Source: Leptospiraceae bacterium (GTDB lineage: Bacteria > Spirochaetota > Leptospiria > Leptospirales > Leptospiraceae). From it: a DNA stretch of 64,000 nt. The notes under the pieces were generated by a model. It was given only the letters and a program-made list of their open reading frames with translations, ran no database searches and was not told the origin of the DNA. Shown piece after piece: positions 53,066-61,983 of the stretch (positions within the stretch are counted from its first letter, which is position 1; every line of letters begins with the position of its first letter). A program made the translations under genes and the position numbers. The DNA lies in contig JADJSX010000025.1 in NCBI GenBank assembly GCA_016711485.1, positions 62,001-126,000 on the forward strand, read 5' to 3'.

Positions 53066-54052
53066 GTGAAATTTGATATTAAGTTTTATTTTAATAGCAT
53101 ACTTAAAAAAATTCAGGAGGAAGTCCGGAATGTAAAATCCTTTTTTGTTCGTTCGAAAGATCGAATCCTAAAAAAAAGAAAGGATTTTCTTACTGTGATG
53201 GTCATTCCACATAACGAAAAACCTAGTTATAAAATAAGTATTACTTATAAGGCAATTACTCTTCTATTTCTAGCAGTTAGTTTGGTGTTAGCCACATCTG
53301 CCGTTATAGTTTTAGGTTATAGCGGTAGAGTGCACGAGATGGAAGAGTTAGAAATTTCTAGTAATGATTTTCAAAAACAATCTTTAAAACTTAAGTCTGA
53401 AATGAATTTGCTTCACGATATGAGTAATTATTACTTCCAAAAAATTTCAAGATTATATATTAAGTTAGGCGGAGATCCTTCTCGCATAGCAAATAGCGAC
53501 AAATCAAAATTACCCTTAGGTGTTTTTGATTCAAAAACAGACATTATTTCTGAGACTTATACTTTAAAGTCAGATATTTATAATTTACAAAAGTCTGCGG
53601 AATTAACTAAAGAAATTATTAAAACAATTAAACAAAGAAAATCTATTATTAAAAATACTCCCTCGCTTTGGCCTACTCGTGGTTATATTCTATACCCGTT
53701 TGGAAAGTATTTTTCTTCTATAACAGGACGAGAAGTGATTAACAATGGTATTGATATTGGAACATTTCCTGGAACTGAAGTTGTCGCAACAGCCCCGGGA
53801 GAGGTTTATGAAACTGGATATACAGAATCAACAGGTTATTATTTAAAAATAGTCCACAAATATGGCTGGAGAACAATCTATTCTAATTTAGAAAGGTTAC
53901 AAGTGAAGAAAGGGGAGTTAGTTTCTAAAGGGGACATTCTCGGATATGTTGGAAAAACTTCTGGTAGTTCTATATTCCACTTGCATTATGAAGTGCATGT
54001 TGGTACGAATCCTTTAAACCCTTATTCTTTTTTAAATCAGGTGCAAAATTAA
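53066..54052 (+). CDS. LytM/M23-family protein, probably catalytically inactive
   Basis: A 328-residue protein with a cytoplasmic N-terminal part, one membrane helix (ITLLFLAVSLVLATSAVIVL, about 67-88), a coiled coil (about 95-200) and an M23 domain. The first metal motif HxGxD is NNGIDIG, so the zinc His is Asn while Asp remains; the second His position (YxHL) is YSNL; the last motif HLHYEV is intact. Losing one zinc ligand and one catalytic His suggests a regulatory LytM factor like EnvC. GTG start, four bases after the P83/100 stop. It overlaps the bactofilin gene by one base. Confidence 0.85.
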   Translation: MKFDIKFYFNSILKKIQEEVRNVKSFFVRSKDRILKKRKDFLTVMVIPHNEKPSYKISITYKAITLLFLAVSLVLATSAVIVLGYSGRVHEMEELEISSNDFQKQSLKLKSEMNLLHDMSNYYFQKISRLYIKLGGDPSRIANSDKSKLPLGVFDSKTDIISETYTLKSDIYNLQKSAELTKEIIKTIKQRKSIIKNTPSLWPTRGYILYPFGKYFSSITGREVINNGIDIGTFPGTEVVATAPGEVYETGYTESTGYYLKIVHKYGWRTIYSNLERLQVKKGELVSKGDILGYVGKTSGSSIFHLHYEVHVGTNPLNPYSFLNQVQN

Positions 54053-54390
54053 TGAACGAAGAACAAGAAGAATTTTCAGTCAATAGTATAATCGGAGAAG
54101 GTTCCGAATTTTACGGTGAGTTTAAACTTTCCGGCTTAATTCGAATTGATGGAAAATTCAAAGGACTAATTCAAACCGATGGAAAAGTAATCATCGGCAA
54201 AACAGGAGTAGTCGATACCGATATAAGAGCCAGAGTTGTGGTTGCGGGCGGGGAGATTCGCGGAAATATATATTCCTCCGAACGAGTTGTATTGCTTGCT
54301 ACTTGCAGATTGTATGGTGATGTAATTACTCCAAAATTATTAATCGAAGAAGGAGCACTCTTCGAAGGTAAATGTACGGTTAACCCTTAA
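54052..54390 (+). CDS. Bactofilin
   Basis: A 112-residue bactofilin, nearly all right-handed beta-helix: SVNSIIGEGSEFYGEFKLSG, IRIDGKFKGLIQTDGKVIIG (pieces), VVVAGGEIRGNIYSS. Bactofilins self-assemble without nucleotide into filaments that recruit peptidoglycan enzymes; in Leptospira they influence helical cell shape (established for a Leptospira biflexa homologue). The gene overlaps the LytM-family gene on one side and the YaaR gene on the other by single bases, a tight three-gene unit. Confidence 0.95.
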   Translation: MNEEQEEFSVNSIIGEGSEFYGEFKLSGLIRIDGKFKGLIQTDGKVIIGKTGVVDTDIRARVVVAGGEIRGNIYSSERVVLLATCRLYGDVITPKLLIEEGALFEGKCTVNP

Positions 54391-54857
54391 TGCAATTTTC
54401 TATAAACCCAAACAAATCCAATCCAACTACGGACAAAAATTCCAAGGGCATAAAGTCGGATGGATCTTCGAAAATTAAGGATAAGGAAAATTCATTTCTT
54501 TCCATCCTTGAATCTATAGCGCCGTCTGATAAAGAACAAACACGCGAAATCAACGAACTCTGGCAACGTCTCCCCGATATGGAAAAACGTTTTTTAGCAG
54601 CCCCTAGTCAGGATAATTTAAACGAGTATAAAAAGTTAGTAAAAGATATCACTAATACAATTCTAAAGAATAACACCCAATTGACCCAAGCCAGACAACG
54701 CGGTCGCAATGACAAAAAAATTCTTATGACTGTAAAAGTTTTGGATGAGAATATCCAAATCCTAGCGTCTACTATGCTTAGTCCTCATAATTCAGCCTTT
54801 TCTTTATTGAAGCAAATAGAGCGTATCCGCGGTTTGTTAATGGACTTAAAAGAGTAA
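54390..54857 (+). CDS. YaaR/DUF327 family protein
   Basis: A 155-residue protein of the YaaR (DUF327) family: a disordered N-terminus (1-35) followed by a helical domain with LWQRLPDMEKRFLAAPS, LNEYKKLVKDITNTIL and QILASTMLSPHNSAFSLLK, ending ERIRGLLMDLKE. The family is widespread in firmicutes and spirochaetes, with no firm function. It starts at the last base of the bactofilin stop, so it belongs to the shape-related unit, hinting at a role with the bactofilin. Confidence 0.85.
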   Translation: MQFSINPNKSNPTTDKNSKGIKSDGSSKIKDKENSFLSILESIAPSDKEQTREINELWQRLPDMEKRFLAAPSQDNLNEYKKLVKDITNTILKNNTQLTQARQRGRNDKKILMTVKVLDENIQILASTMLSPHNSAFSLLKQIERIRGLLMDLKE

Positions 54858-54918
54858 TTTCTCCGTAAAGCATATTTACTATTCACCTCCGCTTTTAATA
54901 AGACTACAAATAAATTCT

Positions 54919-55983
54919 ATGTTAGAATTCGTACTCAATGCTGCCATTACACAAGGAATATTGCTAAGTTTATATTTCTTTACAAATCGAAATAAATATT
55001 TAGGTGCAATTTACCAATCTATTTTACTATTTCTTATTTCGTTGGGAATTTGGGTTGGAAGTTTGTATCATAATCATGGGATACTGGATTATCCATACTT
55101 GGCTCGTGTAGGGTTTATTACTCTTAGCCTCACAGGAGGCATCATATTTATTTCAACTAGAACTATATTAGAAAAATCGAATCGGCTCAAATTAAAGGAT
55201 GGTTACTTTTTTATTGTTCCGGCTTTTATAATTCTTTATCTAATCCCATTTTATTTCTCCAGCTATGAAAATAAATTAAATTATCTAAAAGAAGATTTAA
55301 TAGAATTACATACCGATTGTTATATAATTTCCATTTTCGCAACGATTAATAATTTTATAGGCGTTGTATTTTCGATCCGCCTAATAAGGGATCTTGAAAG
55401 TAAAAGAAGAGCAAAGACAGATTATTATTATCCCGCCTTAGTTTTCATTACCATTCCATTTATTTTCTCTCTCCTTGATAAAAATATTTTAAACTCTGGC
55501 TTCTTCGGTTTTTTTGTTTCCATTTTAGTTATTATTCGATCCTATTTAATGATTTATCAATTGAATTCAAATGATAATCCGGCTTTCTTTTTTACTATAA
55601 AAGAAGAAAAATATGGAAAAGCAAAGATTAAAGAACAAACTTTGGCGGAACTTGGGGAAAAGATTAAAGAATATTTAGAAAAAGAGAAACCATACCTTGA
55701 GTCTGAATTTAATTTAAAAAATATAAGTGATTTTCTTTGCATTCCCCCCACTGCCATTTCTCAAATTTTTAGCGAATATTTCAAAAAATCTTTTTATCAG
55801 ATGGTAAATGAATATAGAATTCGCGAAGTTATTCTTGCTTTGAATGATAAAACAAGAAGAAATGAGAATATTCTTCAAATAGCATTTTCTTCTGGATTTA
55901 ATGCAAAGTCTACGTTCAATGAATCCTTCAAAAAATTTACAGGAAAAACTCCCAGCGAATATAAAAAAGTCCAATCTAATTAG
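54919..55983 (+). CDS. Membrane-bound AraC-family regulator
   Basis: A 354-residue regulator: about seven N-terminal hydrophobic helices (1-215) and a C-terminal AraC HTH (about 245-350) with LKNISDFLCIPPTAISQIF, the second HTH ILQIAFSSGFNAKSTFNESF and the signature FKKFTGKTPSEYKK. The membrane part probably senses a ligand or membrane state. The genes that follow on the same strand (DUF4386 protein and Acg-like oxidoreductase) are its likely targets. Confidence 0.88.
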   Translation: MLEFVLNAAITQGILLSLYFFTNRNKYLGAIYQSILLFLISLGIWVGSLYHNHGILDYPYLARVGFITLSLTGGIIFISTRTILEKSNRLKLKDGYFFIVPAFIILYLIPFYFSSYENKLNYLKEDLIELHTDCYIISIFATINNFIGVVFSIRLIRDLESKRRAKTDYYYPALVFITIPFIFSLLDKNILNSGFFGFFVSILVIIRSYLMIYQLNSNDNPAFFFTIKEEKYGKAKIKEQTLAELGEKIKEYLEKEKPYLESEFNLKNISDFLCIPPTAISQIFSEYFKKSFYQMVNEYRIREVILALNDKTRRNENILQIAFSSGFNAKSTFNESFKKFTGKTPSEYKKVQSN

Positions 55984-56042
55984 CTCGGTCGACAATATTC
56001 TAAGAGTCGCATATACTTTGGAAAATTTGAGAGGTATTATTT

Positions 56043-56726
56043 ATGAATTATCGAAAGCTAAGTGGGATATTTTTTATTCTCTTTATTGTTTCTGTTCAAA
56101 TTCCCTTTGGAATATTAGGGGCAACTTTTAATTACCCTGATATTCTTAGAGAATCGCCCGGCAAGGTATTAATAGAATTTCAAAAGGGTGGAAATCAATT
56201 AATACTGACTTGGTATCTTTATGCTATTTCTATTCTAATGTTTGGGGTAAGCATTTTACTTTTTGATAAAGCAGAAAATGCGGATTCTAAAATAGGTTCA
56301 ATTACAAGAATTGGATTTATTTCCGCCTTAGTTCAATTGATTGCGCTTCTTCGATGGACTTTTTTGGTACCAGAACTAAGTGAAAGTTACAGTAAGGCAA
56401 ACTCTCCAGAAGCAAAAGAGGTTTTAGAATTTATTTTTTCGATTCAAAATACATATCTCGGAGTCGGACTCGGAGAGCACCTCGGTCAAATTACGATGGT
56501 AATTTGGACTTTCTTAATGATACAGTTTTTAACAACGAATAAGTTTTTAAATATCCTAGGATTACTTTCAATTCTTTTACTCGGAATTGGACTTGTAGAG
56601 CATTTAAGTGTAGTTTTTAAATTTACAGTGGCTTACATCGGTTTACCTACGCCGATTGGATTTATAATTTGGTCGGTTTGGATGCTCGGAATAGGAATTC
56701 ACTTAATAAGAACAAAGGCGGCGTAA
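56043..56726 (+). CDS. DUF4386-like membrane protein
   Basis: A 227-residue polytopic protein with six helices. The layout, GIFFILFIVSVQIPFGILGA first, then ISILMFGVSILLF and LGVGLGEHLGQITMVIWTF, fits the DUF4386 family. Function unknown. The stop is four bases before the next gene, so it is co-transcribed with the nitroreductase-like gene. The assignment is from pattern, not from a single motif. Confidence 0.7.
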   Translation: MNYRKLSGIFFILFIVSVQIPFGILGATFNYPDILRESPGKVLIEFQKGGNQLILTWYLYAISILMFGVSILLFDKAENADSKIGSITRIGFISALVQLIALLRWTFLVPELSESYSKANSPEAKEVLEFIFSIQNTYLGVGLGEHLGQITMVIWTFLMIQFLTTNKFLNILGLLSILLLGIGLVEHLSVVFKFTVAYIGLPTPIGFIIWSVWMLGIGIHLIRTKAA

Positions 56727-56730
56727 AATA

Positions 56731-57903
56731 ATGAAGAATCAAATATCCAGAAAAAAATTTCTACTTCAAACGGGAGCAGTCTTAACCGTTCCTATGTTCT
56801 TGAAATATTGCGCTTCAACTGAATATTCTAGATTATCAGGAAGGTCGGGAAACGATCCACTTGAAAATGCAAATTTAGAGAATTATCAAGAACCAATTTT
56901 AAAAGCGATTAACACTGGTATAACCGCTCCAAATGCTCATAATACGCAGGCTTGGAAATTTAAAATTTTGAATCCGATGGAAATGATATTATATGTCGAT
57001 GAAAAACGAATTCTTCCAGAAACAGATCCACCCACAAGGCAAATACATATTAGCCAAGGAACTTTTTTGGAGCTGTTAAAAATTGGGGCTAAACAAATTG
57101 GGTATGACACCGAAATAAAACTTCTTCCAGAAGGAGACTATAAAATAGAGGAGACAGGAAAAAAATCTGTCGCACAAGTGAAATTATCCCCAAGTAAAAC
57201 CAGTGGGCATATTCTTTATGAAGCGATAAAACTGAGAGCTACTAATCGTTCTACTTATATGGGGAGTTTAATTACAGAAGAAGAAGTGTTCAAACTGAAA
57301 GAATTAGCTGCCGTAGAACATGCAGAATTAAATTTCATTTTAAGTGAGTCGAAAATGAAATTGTATAGGGAAATTTTTTATAATGCTACGAAATTAGAAA
57401 CTACTACCTATGTTAAAAATGATGAAAGTAGAATCTGGTTTCGTTTCAGTGATAAAGAAATTCAAACCAAACGAGATGGAATTTCGCTTCCCGGAAATGC
57501 TGTATCAGGACTTTCCCGCTTTATGGCAGAGAAATTTTTTTTAGGACCGGAGAATTTTCACGATAAAGGAGGCATTGATTTATATCTAGATAGATCCAAA
57601 GAGCGATTGGAATCTATGAAGGGAATTGCTTTCTTAAAAACCAAGACAAATACAAAGAAAGATTGGATACTCACCGGAATGGATTATGCGAGGTTTCATC
57701 TAGCAGTTACAAAACTTGGTTTAAAACTACATCCGTTTAGCGAATCCCTCCAGGAATATCCTGAAATGGAAAACATTAGAAAACAAATGGAAGAACTAAA
57801 CGGAGTAAAAGGAAGTGAAAAAGTACAAATGATCGTTAGACTTGGTCGTAGCGACTACCAGTTCTTTGCCCCTAGAAGAAATGTAAAGGATATGATGATT
57901 TAA
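56731..57903 (+). CDS. Acg-type nitroreductase-fold protein with Tat-like signal
   Basis: A 390-residue FMN-binding nitroreductase-fold protein. The N-terminus SRKKFLLQTGAVLTVPMFL resembles a twin-arginine signal with RK in place of RR, followed by a possible lipobox (KYCAS). The core GITAPNAHNTQAWKFKI is the FMN-binding helix of the Acg family, and LRATNRSTYMG is also characteristic. It may sequester FMN or reduce nitro compounds; Acg of Mycobacterium is inactive, so activity is uncertain. The end overlaps the convergent ATPase gene by four bases. Confidence 0.82.
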   Translation: MKNQISRKKFLLQTGAVLTVPMFLKYCASTEYSRLSGRSGNDPLENANLENYQEPILKAINTGITAPNAHNTQAWKFKILNPMEMILYVDEKRILPETDPPTRQIHISQGTFLELLKIGAKQIGYDTEIKLLPEGDYKIEETGKKSVAQVKLSPSKTSGHILYEAIKLRATNRSTYMGSLITEEEVFKLKELAAVEHAELNFILSESKMKLYREIFYNATKLETTTYVKNDESRIWFRFSDKEIQTKRDGISLPGNAVSGLSRFMAEKFFLGPENFHDKGGIDLYLDRSKERLESMKGIAFLKTKTNTKKDWILTGMDYARFHLAVTKLGLKLHPFSESLQEYPEMENIRKQMEELNGVKGSEKVQMIVRLGRSDYQFFAPRRNVKDMMI

Positions 57904-59318
57904 TAAGCATCTACCGTTTTGAAAGTAGAAATTTCTCCGAGTCTGCGACGAGACAACTTCTGAGTAGACGCTAAACCTTCTAGAATAAATTCTACGCCCG
58001 TTACGAATAAGTGATCTTCTCCATCCATTCCCTTTTCGTGAAGCAAATCCCATAGAGCAGGAACTGATTTCAATAAGGCGCGATAACTTGCAGTTGGCAT
58101 TAGATCGGATATTTCTAATTTACCCATAGCGTAGATTTGTTTGGCGATGTCATTAAAGTTCGTTGCATATTTTTTAGGAGGAAAGTATTCTTCAAAGATC
58201 ACTCGTGTTGCTTGATCTAGTAATTTGATTACAACTTGGTATTCACTAACTGCTTCGTCACGGTAAGGGTCTAATTCTATTTTGCCCGAGCAGGATGCAA
58301 ATATATTTCCAAGATCGGTTAATCGTACATATCCTTTCGAATCCCCAAAATTTAACGCACGTTTTCTGGCTGAACTAATGGCTACTTCATAGTTTGCGAT
58401 GGAAAGTCTTGCGCTTACTCCTGATTTTTGATTTACCAAATGTGAACTTCTGGCCTGGATTGTAAATTCTTCAATTATTTCTTCGATATAGGGAGGAATA
58501 ATAATTTCTGGAGTTTTCAAAGGAAGATTTGTTTCTTGTCTGGTGATTTCTAGTCCTATTTGTCTGGTTTTGGGATAATGAGTGCGAATTTCAGATCCAA
58601 TTCTATCCTTTAATTGGGATATTATTTTTCCACTTCTTGAGTAGTCTTCTGGATTTGCAGTGAAACATACCATTACATCGAGTGGGAAACGGATTGGAAT
58701 TCCGCGAATTTGAATATCAGCTTCTTCTAATATATTAAAAAGAGAAACCTGAACAAGATAATCCAAATCAGGCATTTCATTAACTGCAAATATTCCGCGA
58801 TTCATACGAGGAAGTAAACCAAAGTGTATTGCACCTTCAGAGGAAAGTGGCTCTCCATTTACAATTCGGGAAGGATCAAGATCTCCTATGATGTCACCAA
58901 TTCTCGCTCCGGGTGCTAGGCGTTCTCCATAACGTTCTTCTCGTGTGAGCCAGGTTAACTCTGTATTATCCCCTTGTTCAGAAAGTATTTTTTTGCCTTT
59001 AGCTGTAATCGGGATAAAAGGACTTTCTGGAATTTCAGTTCCTTTGATGATTGGAATTTCTTCATCGAGAAGGTTTATAAGTGCGCGCATGATTCTACTT
59101 TTTGCTTGCCCTTTTTCTCCGAGCATTACTATATTATGCCCCGATAAAATAGCATTTACGAGTTGAGGAATTACGGTTTCTTCGTATCCATGAATTTTTG
59201 GAAAAATAACTTCTTTCTTCAATAGTTTTGTTGAAAGATTTTCTGCCATTTCGACTTTAATATTCCGTTCAGTATATTTGCTTTTTTTTAATTCGCCGAA
59301 AGTAGTAATTTTGTTCAT
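57900..59318 (-). CDS. ChlI/MoxR-type AAA+ ATPase
   Basis: A 472-residue AAA+ ATPase of the magnesium-chelatase-subunit-I kind. Walker A is MLGEKGQAKSRIM (unusual, with Ala in place of Gly before Lys-Ser), the sensor region has GDIIGDLDPSRIV and GLLPRMNRGIFAVNEMPDLD (Walker B as IFAVNEM), and CFTANPEDYSRSGKI carries sensor I. Relatives work with a VWA-domain protein to remodel a target. No VWA gene is adjacent, so the partner is elsewhere. Stands alone on the minus strand. Confidence 0.85.
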   Translation of the reverse strand: MNKITTFGELKKSKYTERNIKVEMAENLSTKLLKKEVIFPKIHGYEETVIPQLVNAILSGHNIVMLGEKGQAKSRIMRALINLLDEEIPIIKGTEIPESPFIPITAKGKKILSEQGDNTELTWLTREERYGERLAPGARIGDIIGDLDPSRIVNGEPLSSEGAIHFGLLPRMNRGIFAVNEMPDLDYLVQVSLFNILEEADIQIRGIPIRFPLDVMVCFTANPEDYSRSGKIISQLKDRIGSEIRTHYPKTRQIGLEITRQETNLPLKTPEIIIPPYIEEIIEEFTIQARSSHLVNQKSGVSARLSIANYEVAISSARKRALNFGDSKGYVRLTDLGNIFASCSGKIELDPYRDEAVSEYQVVIKLLDQATRVIFEEYFPPKKYATNFNDIAKQIYAMGKLEISDLMPTASYRALLKSVPALWDLLHEKGMDGEDHLFVTGVEFILEGLASTQKLSRRRLGEISTFKTVDAY

Positions 59319-59381
59319 TTGATTCCTCTGGATTATAAGTAATATTAGTGAATTAAAATTAAAAGAAATTTTTTAAAAAAG

Positions 59382-60185
59382 TTAAACTTTACTTTCAATT
59401 TCTTTTAATCTATCAGGAAAATTTGTAAAAATTCCTGAAATGTTGGCATCTATCGCATTTAGGATCTCCTTTTCTGAGTTAATTGTGTAAATGTAGATTG
59501 GAAATTTTTGTTTTTTAGCATTGTCAAAAATTGAAGAATTTATTTGTGATTTGTGCATATTTAATGATACGCCACGAATCTGTTTTGTAAATGCAATCGG
59601 ATCGATTTTTAATTTTGCAAAGTCTGGATCAATTAAAAGTGCTAGTTTTATTTTTGAGGATAACTTTCGCAGCCTCAATAGAATTTTAGGTTCAAAGGAA
59701 GAAATTACAATTCTATTTATAAGATTATATTTTTGAATTAGTGTTATCGTTTTTTTTTCAATACAACTGTTAGAAAGTTTTTTGTCGTATGCAGATGTTT
59801 TAATTTCAATATTTAATTTTATTTTCCTTTTTTTGATTAATAATAGAACTTCTTCAAGTGTTGGAATTTTTTCGTTTTTAAATTTAATATTTTTCCAGGA
59901 TCCAGCATCTAATTCCCTAAGTTTTTTAAATGATGTATTTCGAATTTTTCCTTTTCCATTTGTTGTTCTTTCCAGTGTATCGTCATGAATTATTATTGGG
60001 ATTCTATCTTTCGAAAGGGTAACATCAAGTTCAATCATATCTGCTTTTATTTCGATTGCTTTCTGAAAAGCGATAAGAGTATTTTCAGGGTATTTGCCGC
60101 TAAACCCTCTGTGTGCAATATTTTCCACGAATCCCTCCAAGAAATTAAAAAGTGATTTCTTTAAATTCCTATTTTTTACATACAT
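59382..60185 (-). CDS. Glycerophosphodiester phosphodiesterase
   Basis: A 267-residue GDPD. The N-terminal block IAHRGFSGKYPENTLIAF holds the catalytic His and Arg plus Glu; MIELDVTLSKDRIPIIIHDD (in parts IELDVTLSKD, IIIHDDTLERTT) supplies the metal ligands and second His. It cuts glycerophosphodiesters to glycerol-3-phosphate and an alcohol. No signal peptide is seen, so it acts in the cytosol. The upstream 27 bases separate it from a divergent gene, meaning the two promoters overlap. Confidence 0.92.
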   Translation of the reverse strand: MYVKNRNLKKSLFNFLEGFVENIAHRGFSGKYPENTLIAFQKAIEIKADMIELDVTLSKDRIPIIIHDDTLERTTNGKGKIRNTSFKKLRELDAGSWKNIKFKNEKIPTLEEVLLLIKKRKIKLNIEIKTSAYDKKLSNSCIEKKTITLIQKYNLINRIVISSFEPKILLRLRKLSSKIKLALLIDPDFAKLKIDPIAFTKQIRGVSLNMHKSQINSSIFDNAKKQKFPIYIYTINSEKEILNAIDANISGIFTNFPDRLKEIESKV

Positions 60186-60212
60186 ATATTAATTAGCAAG
60201 AAAGGAATATTT

Positions 60213-60635
60213 ATGAAACCAGATTTAGTTTTTAAAATTGCCAATTCCATTGCATTAATTCCGTGGATACTTATGGCAATTGCCCCTCATTGGATTGTTA
60301 CAGAAAAATTACTAAACTCGTATACCTTTCCGATTTTGTTGTCCGGTGTTTATTTTTTTTATATAACAATAAGTTTAGGTAAAACAGGCGGCGGTTTTTT
60401 TACATTGGACCAAGTGGCTAAACTTTTCAAAAATAAAAACGCACTCTTAGCAGGCTGGGTTCATTATCTTGTGTTTGATTTGTTTGTTGGAACTTGGGAG
60501 TGGAGAGATTCAATTCAAAATGGAATTTCCCATTTTATTTTGGTTCCTTGTTTATTTTTAACACTAATGTTTGGACCGATAGGATTTCTAATTTATTTTA
60601 TCATTCGTTTATTTTTAGTGGGTACTTTGTTATAG
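60213..60635 (+). CDS. ABA4-like (DUF4281) membrane protein
   Basis: A 140-residue protein with four helices. WILMAIAPHWIVTE, KTGGGFFTLDQVAKLF and GWVHYLVFDLFVGTWEWRD match the ABA4-like family (DUF4281), known from plant neoxanthin synthesis and from bacteria, where its task is unclear. The DLFVG-W motif is well kept. It may concern carotenoids or membrane lipids; no carotenoid genes are in the window. The outer-membrane protein gene follows after 13 bases. Confidence 0.82.
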   Translation: MKPDLVFKIANSIALIPWILMAIAPHWIVTEKLLNSYTFPILLSGVYFFYITISLGKTGGGFFTLDQVAKLFKNKNALLAGWVHYLVFDLFVGTWEWRDSIQNGISHFILVPCLFLTLMFGPIGFLIYFIIRLFLVGTLL

Positions 60636-60648
60636 TATACTTTTCATT

Positions 60649-61974
60649 ATGCTAATTAATAAATTAAAATATTTATACATCTTAGTTTTTTTTGTGGCTA
60701 ATTCTATTTTGCCAGAGAGTATTGTTACGACTAAAGAAGATTTGCCGGATGCCTATTTTGGATTAAAAGTAGGAGCTGTCGTTTCCCCATCGTTTGGATA
60801 CAGACTTAGAGATTCTTCTTCCGGAGTTTCAAATGCTAAACGTGATGATCGAACAGGTTTTTCAATGCCTTGGACTTTATTTATGATAAGTAAGGAATGG
60901 GAAGAAAAGAAAGTAACAGTAGAATTCTGGGGTGAAGTTTTACGTTCAAGTTCTTTTTCTGCGGATACAACCGCGGATAATGGATCGAAATCGAATCCGT
61001 ATATTCTTGGAATCCGTCGTGCAAGTGTAAAAAAAAACATCGAGTATGGCATTTTTAATTTTTCATTAATTTTTGGAATCCATGAATTGCCGCATCTCTA
61101 TACTCAGTGGAATGGATATTGGAAGTGGCGGTACGTTGACCGAGCACCAATGGAGTCACTTGGATTTTCTCCCCAGGCCGCCGATTTAGGGGCTTCTTTA
61201 TTGTTGCAAGTGAAGAAAATTAATTTTCATGTTGGAGTAGTAAATGGAGAAGGTTATAGAGATATCCAAAACTCTACTTCTAGCGGCTATGATGCTGTTA
61301 GTCGCTTATCGTTCGAACCAGAATTTAAAAAAGTAAAAATGGGATTTCATTTTCTTGGTAGGGCAGGGAATTTTTCTGGAGTAGCAGGAAATGAATGTCA
61401 AGAAGGAAAAGGGAATTGTATTCCAAATGACAATAATGAAAAAACTAGATTTGAAAGAGATTTACGTTATCAAAAATCACAGACTCTTGGATTTGAATAC
61501 ACATTTTTGTTTGATAAGTTTGTTAATTTTGGAGCAGGGTTTTTGGATAGAAAGATATTTCAAGGGATTACTTATGATAAATTAAACCCCACAACCTATC
61601 CTGATTTTCAAACAGATTTGAGAAAGACAGCAGGTTATGTTTGGTTTGGTTTTGGGCATTCTAATTTCAATTTTGTAGTGCGGACTGAGCAAGGTAGAGG
61701 AGGTAACGGATTATTAGCTACAACTTCCCAAAACGGTCAGTTTACTTTTAAAAAGAATTCATTTTTACTAGAATACTTATATTCTGATTTTGTTCGCTTT
61801 GCTATCGGTGGTTCTGAACTTAGGCAAGGTTTTAAATCATATATCACTTATTTTGGGGATGTGAGTGATCGTATTAATTTTGAAAATCAATTTAAAACAG
61901 GCATAAATAATGGAATTGTAGAGTATTCATTTGTAGACAAACAATTATTTATTAAATCAACTATGGTCTTTTAG
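60649..61974 (+). CDS. Predicted outer-membrane beta-barrel porin
   Basis: A 441-residue exported protein. After a short signal (about 20 residues, FFVANSILPE) comes a long series of amphipathic strands with aromatic girdles: YFGLKVGAVVSPSFGYRL, KKVTVEFWGEVLRSSSF, FNFVVRTEQGRG, ending LFIKSTMVF with a C-terminal Phe, the usual barrel-closing signature. No porin family recognised by motif. It lies directly before the amine-oxidase gene (nine bases), in one transcript with the ABA4-like gene. Confidence 0.75.
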   Translation: MLINKLKYLYILVFFVANSILPESIVTTKEDLPDAYFGLKVGAVVSPSFGYRLRDSSSGVSNAKRDDRTGFSMPWTLFMISKEWEEKKVTVEFWGEVLRSSSFSADTTADNGSKSNPYILGIRRASVKKNIEYGIFNFSLIFGIHELPHLYTQWNGYWKWRYVDRAPMESLGFSPQAADLGASLLLQVKKINFHVGVVNGEGYRDIQNSTSSGYDAVSRLSFEPEFKKVKMGFHFLGRAGNFSGVAGNECQEGKGNCIPNDNNEKTRFERDLRYQKSQTLGFEYTFLFDKFVNFGAGFLDRKIFQGITYDKLNPTTYPDFQTDLRKTAGYVWFGFGHSNFNFVVRTEQGRGGNGLLATTSQNGQFTFKKNSFLLEYLYSDFVRFAIGGSELRQGFKSYITYFGDVSDRINFENQFKTGINNGIVEYSFVDKQLFIKSTMVF

Positions 61975-61983
61975 GAAATTGCT

